Shown: piece by piece, positions 35,025 to 36,243 of the stretch
Layout: each line of letters starts with the position of its first letter
Position numbering within the stretch: the stretch's first letter is position 1
Source: Clostridia bacterium
Lineage (GTDB): Bacteria; Bacillota; Clostridia; TANB77; CAG-508
NCBI GenBank assembly: GCA_022796855.1
Contig: JAAWJM010000021.1
Span: 1 to 36,243 of the forward strand
DNA length: 36,243 nucleotides
Direction of reading: 5' to 3'
The notes under the pieces: model-generated
Databases searched by the model: none
What the model was told of the DNA's origin: nothing
The model's input: only the letters and a program-made list of their open reading frames with translations
Program-made: the position numbers and the translations under genes

Positions 35025-36163
35025 ATGAAAAAACAATTGAAACAAATGTAGCTTATGTTATTGGCAATCATTGTAGTTATTAGCTTACCTGGGTGTTCTA
35101 CAAACCGGTTAGCAGAAACTGCCAAAGAAGAATCTATTGCAAAGAAATTCACAACCTCTGCTTCTAATCTTGCTAAAAACATAATCCCGCTATCAATGCC
35201 TACCCCTGTACCAGAAGACTGCTATGCAACTATTGTGTCTTTTGGTGATACTCTTTGTCATAAGCCTTTGTATAATGCTGCTTATGATAACGGAACTGGT
35301 ATTTACGATTTTTCCTATATGTTTGAATATGTAGAAAAATATTTTAAAAATTCTACAATAAATATCGGTAATTGTGAATCACCCATGGCAGGTTCAGACC
35401 GTGGTTACAGTGGATATCCTTGTTTTAATGCTCCTGAACACCTAGCAATTGATTTACAGGAATTGGGTGTGGATATCATGACAACAGCAAACAATCATAC
35501 GTTAGATAATATACCTATGGCACAAATGGAATTTCCATTCCAGAAGGAAAAGAATTTTGCGTCAATCTTATTGATGAAGCACTCATTGAAAGGCAAATTG
35601 CGCGTGCCAAAAATGAAGGAGCCGAGTTAATCGTTGCTTCTATGCATTGGGGAGTTGAATATCAAACTACCGAAAATGCAGAGCAAGACAGATTAGCCAA
35701 GTTCTTAATCGAAAATGATGTCGATATTATTCTTGGTTCTCACCCCCATGTTCTACAACCCATGAAAATGTTGGAAGTAGAAACCGAAGAAGGCGAAATG
35801 AAAGAAGGTCTTGTTATCTTTTCACAAGGTAATTTCTTCTCAAACCAGAGAGACGTAAACACTAGAAATACCGCCATTTTCAATATTGAGGTAAAAAAGG
35901 ATGGACAAACAGGTGATGTCCGCATAGAAAAAGCAACCTACGTTCCCCTTTATATGTATATAAAAGAACCAGGGGCAGAAAATCGGTATCAGTTGTTAGA
36001 TTTAAACGAAATAATCCGTAGTTACGAATCAGGTGAAGACATCTGGTCTGAAGCTATGTATCAGCTTGCTTTAAAAGAAAAAGAACGATGTGTACGGTTG
36101 ATTGGACCAGAAATCACACACAAAGAAGAGGGCTCCATTATGGAGAGGCTGCTGAAAAAGTAG
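35025..36163 (+). pseudogene. CapA-like (PGA_cap) lipoprotein pseudogene
   Basis: The gene codes for a poly-gamma-glutamate CapA-family metallophosphatase-like protein. The ribosome site AAGGAGG and ATG at 35025 are intact, but codon 9 is TAG (35049-35051), inside the signal peptide that continues in frame to the lipobox LPGCS. The family motifs follow: SFGDTLCH, INIGNCESPMAG, TTANNHTLD. At about 35508-35510 the text jumps and shifts frame from NNHTLD directly to YTYGTNGISIPEG, losing some 50 to 60 codons of the family. The rest is ASMHWGVEYQ, ILGSHPHVLQPM and FSQGNFFSNQ. Three CGG codons stand in frame for arginine. A decayed import. Confidence 0.88.
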
Positions 36164-36180
36164 TTTCAAATTAGCTCTCA

Positions 36181-36223
36181 AAAATCGTGAATTGGAAAAT
36201 ATTTTTCTAGTTCACGATTTTTT
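36181..36223 (+). terminator. capA remnant terminator
   Basis: AAATCGTGAA / TTCACGATTT stem with a large loop and a T-run; intact despite the decayed gene. Confidence 0.8.
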
Positions 36224-36243
36224 GTATGTTTTGATAGTTTAAT

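Overview
The window is an AT-rich stretch of a low-GC Firmicute chromosome, most likely an anaerobic Clostridia-type gut bacterium. This rests on the gene repertoire (RqcH, DUF1653, DUF5665, M18 aminopeptidase, acyl-ACP thioesterase, CmpB-like membrane protein), a type A RNase P RNA, strong AGGAGG ribosome binding sites and a cell-wall and phospholipid gene set. Species cannot be assigned from sequence alone.

Layout. 37-876 is an accessory membrane protein. 995-2305 holds an RluD-type pseudouridine synthase and, convergently, rnpB. 2408-5829 holds two small accessory genes, a lipoprotein, a small hypothetical, dtd and a zinc-ribbon protein. 5930-9346 is a minus-strand run of gpsA, plsY, a DUF1653 gene and der. 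9450-11674 holds a large PTPS-related/YfhO-type membrane protein and a dCMP deaminase, next to rpmF on the plus strand. 12850-16724 is apeA, ychF and dgt with accessory genes between. tRNA-Thr(GGT), an acyl-ACP thioesterase, rqcH and a GT51 transglycosylase follow. 20775-26573 has a CmpB-like protein, a HAD/NUDIX pair, ligA-pgsA and DUF5665. 26665-30403 is a UPF0182 protein and ftsY. 31101-34769 is a CofE-like gamma-glutamyl ligase and a two-component system. The right end is a decayed capA-like gene.

The main result concerns decoding. Four native genes (pgsA, the GT51 transglycosylase, the OmpR-family response regulator and the PTPS-related membrane protein) each need a single +1 frame change to be full length. 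In all four, an in-frame CGG codon sits at the point where the frame changes, and skipping its C restores the family alignment with a GGN codon next. I read about 9,200 codons of native-looking genes by eye on both strands and found no other in-frame CGG. In contrast, eight accessory or foreign-looking genes (about 1,400 codons) contain at least 13 in-frame CGG codons that read as ordinary arginine. This suggests that CGG is not a normal sense codon in this lineage and acts as a +1 frameshift (or CGGN quadruplet) signal, with possible control of envelope genes. The accessory genes look like imports not adapted to that rule.

A second system is regulatory. Six perfectly phased 11-bp direct repeats with core TGTATC precede the gamma-glutamyl ligase gene, and two copies with the same phasing and the same 9-bp distance to the -10 box precede the response regulator. 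This resembles a Pho-box operator and defines a probable regulon for the two-component system.
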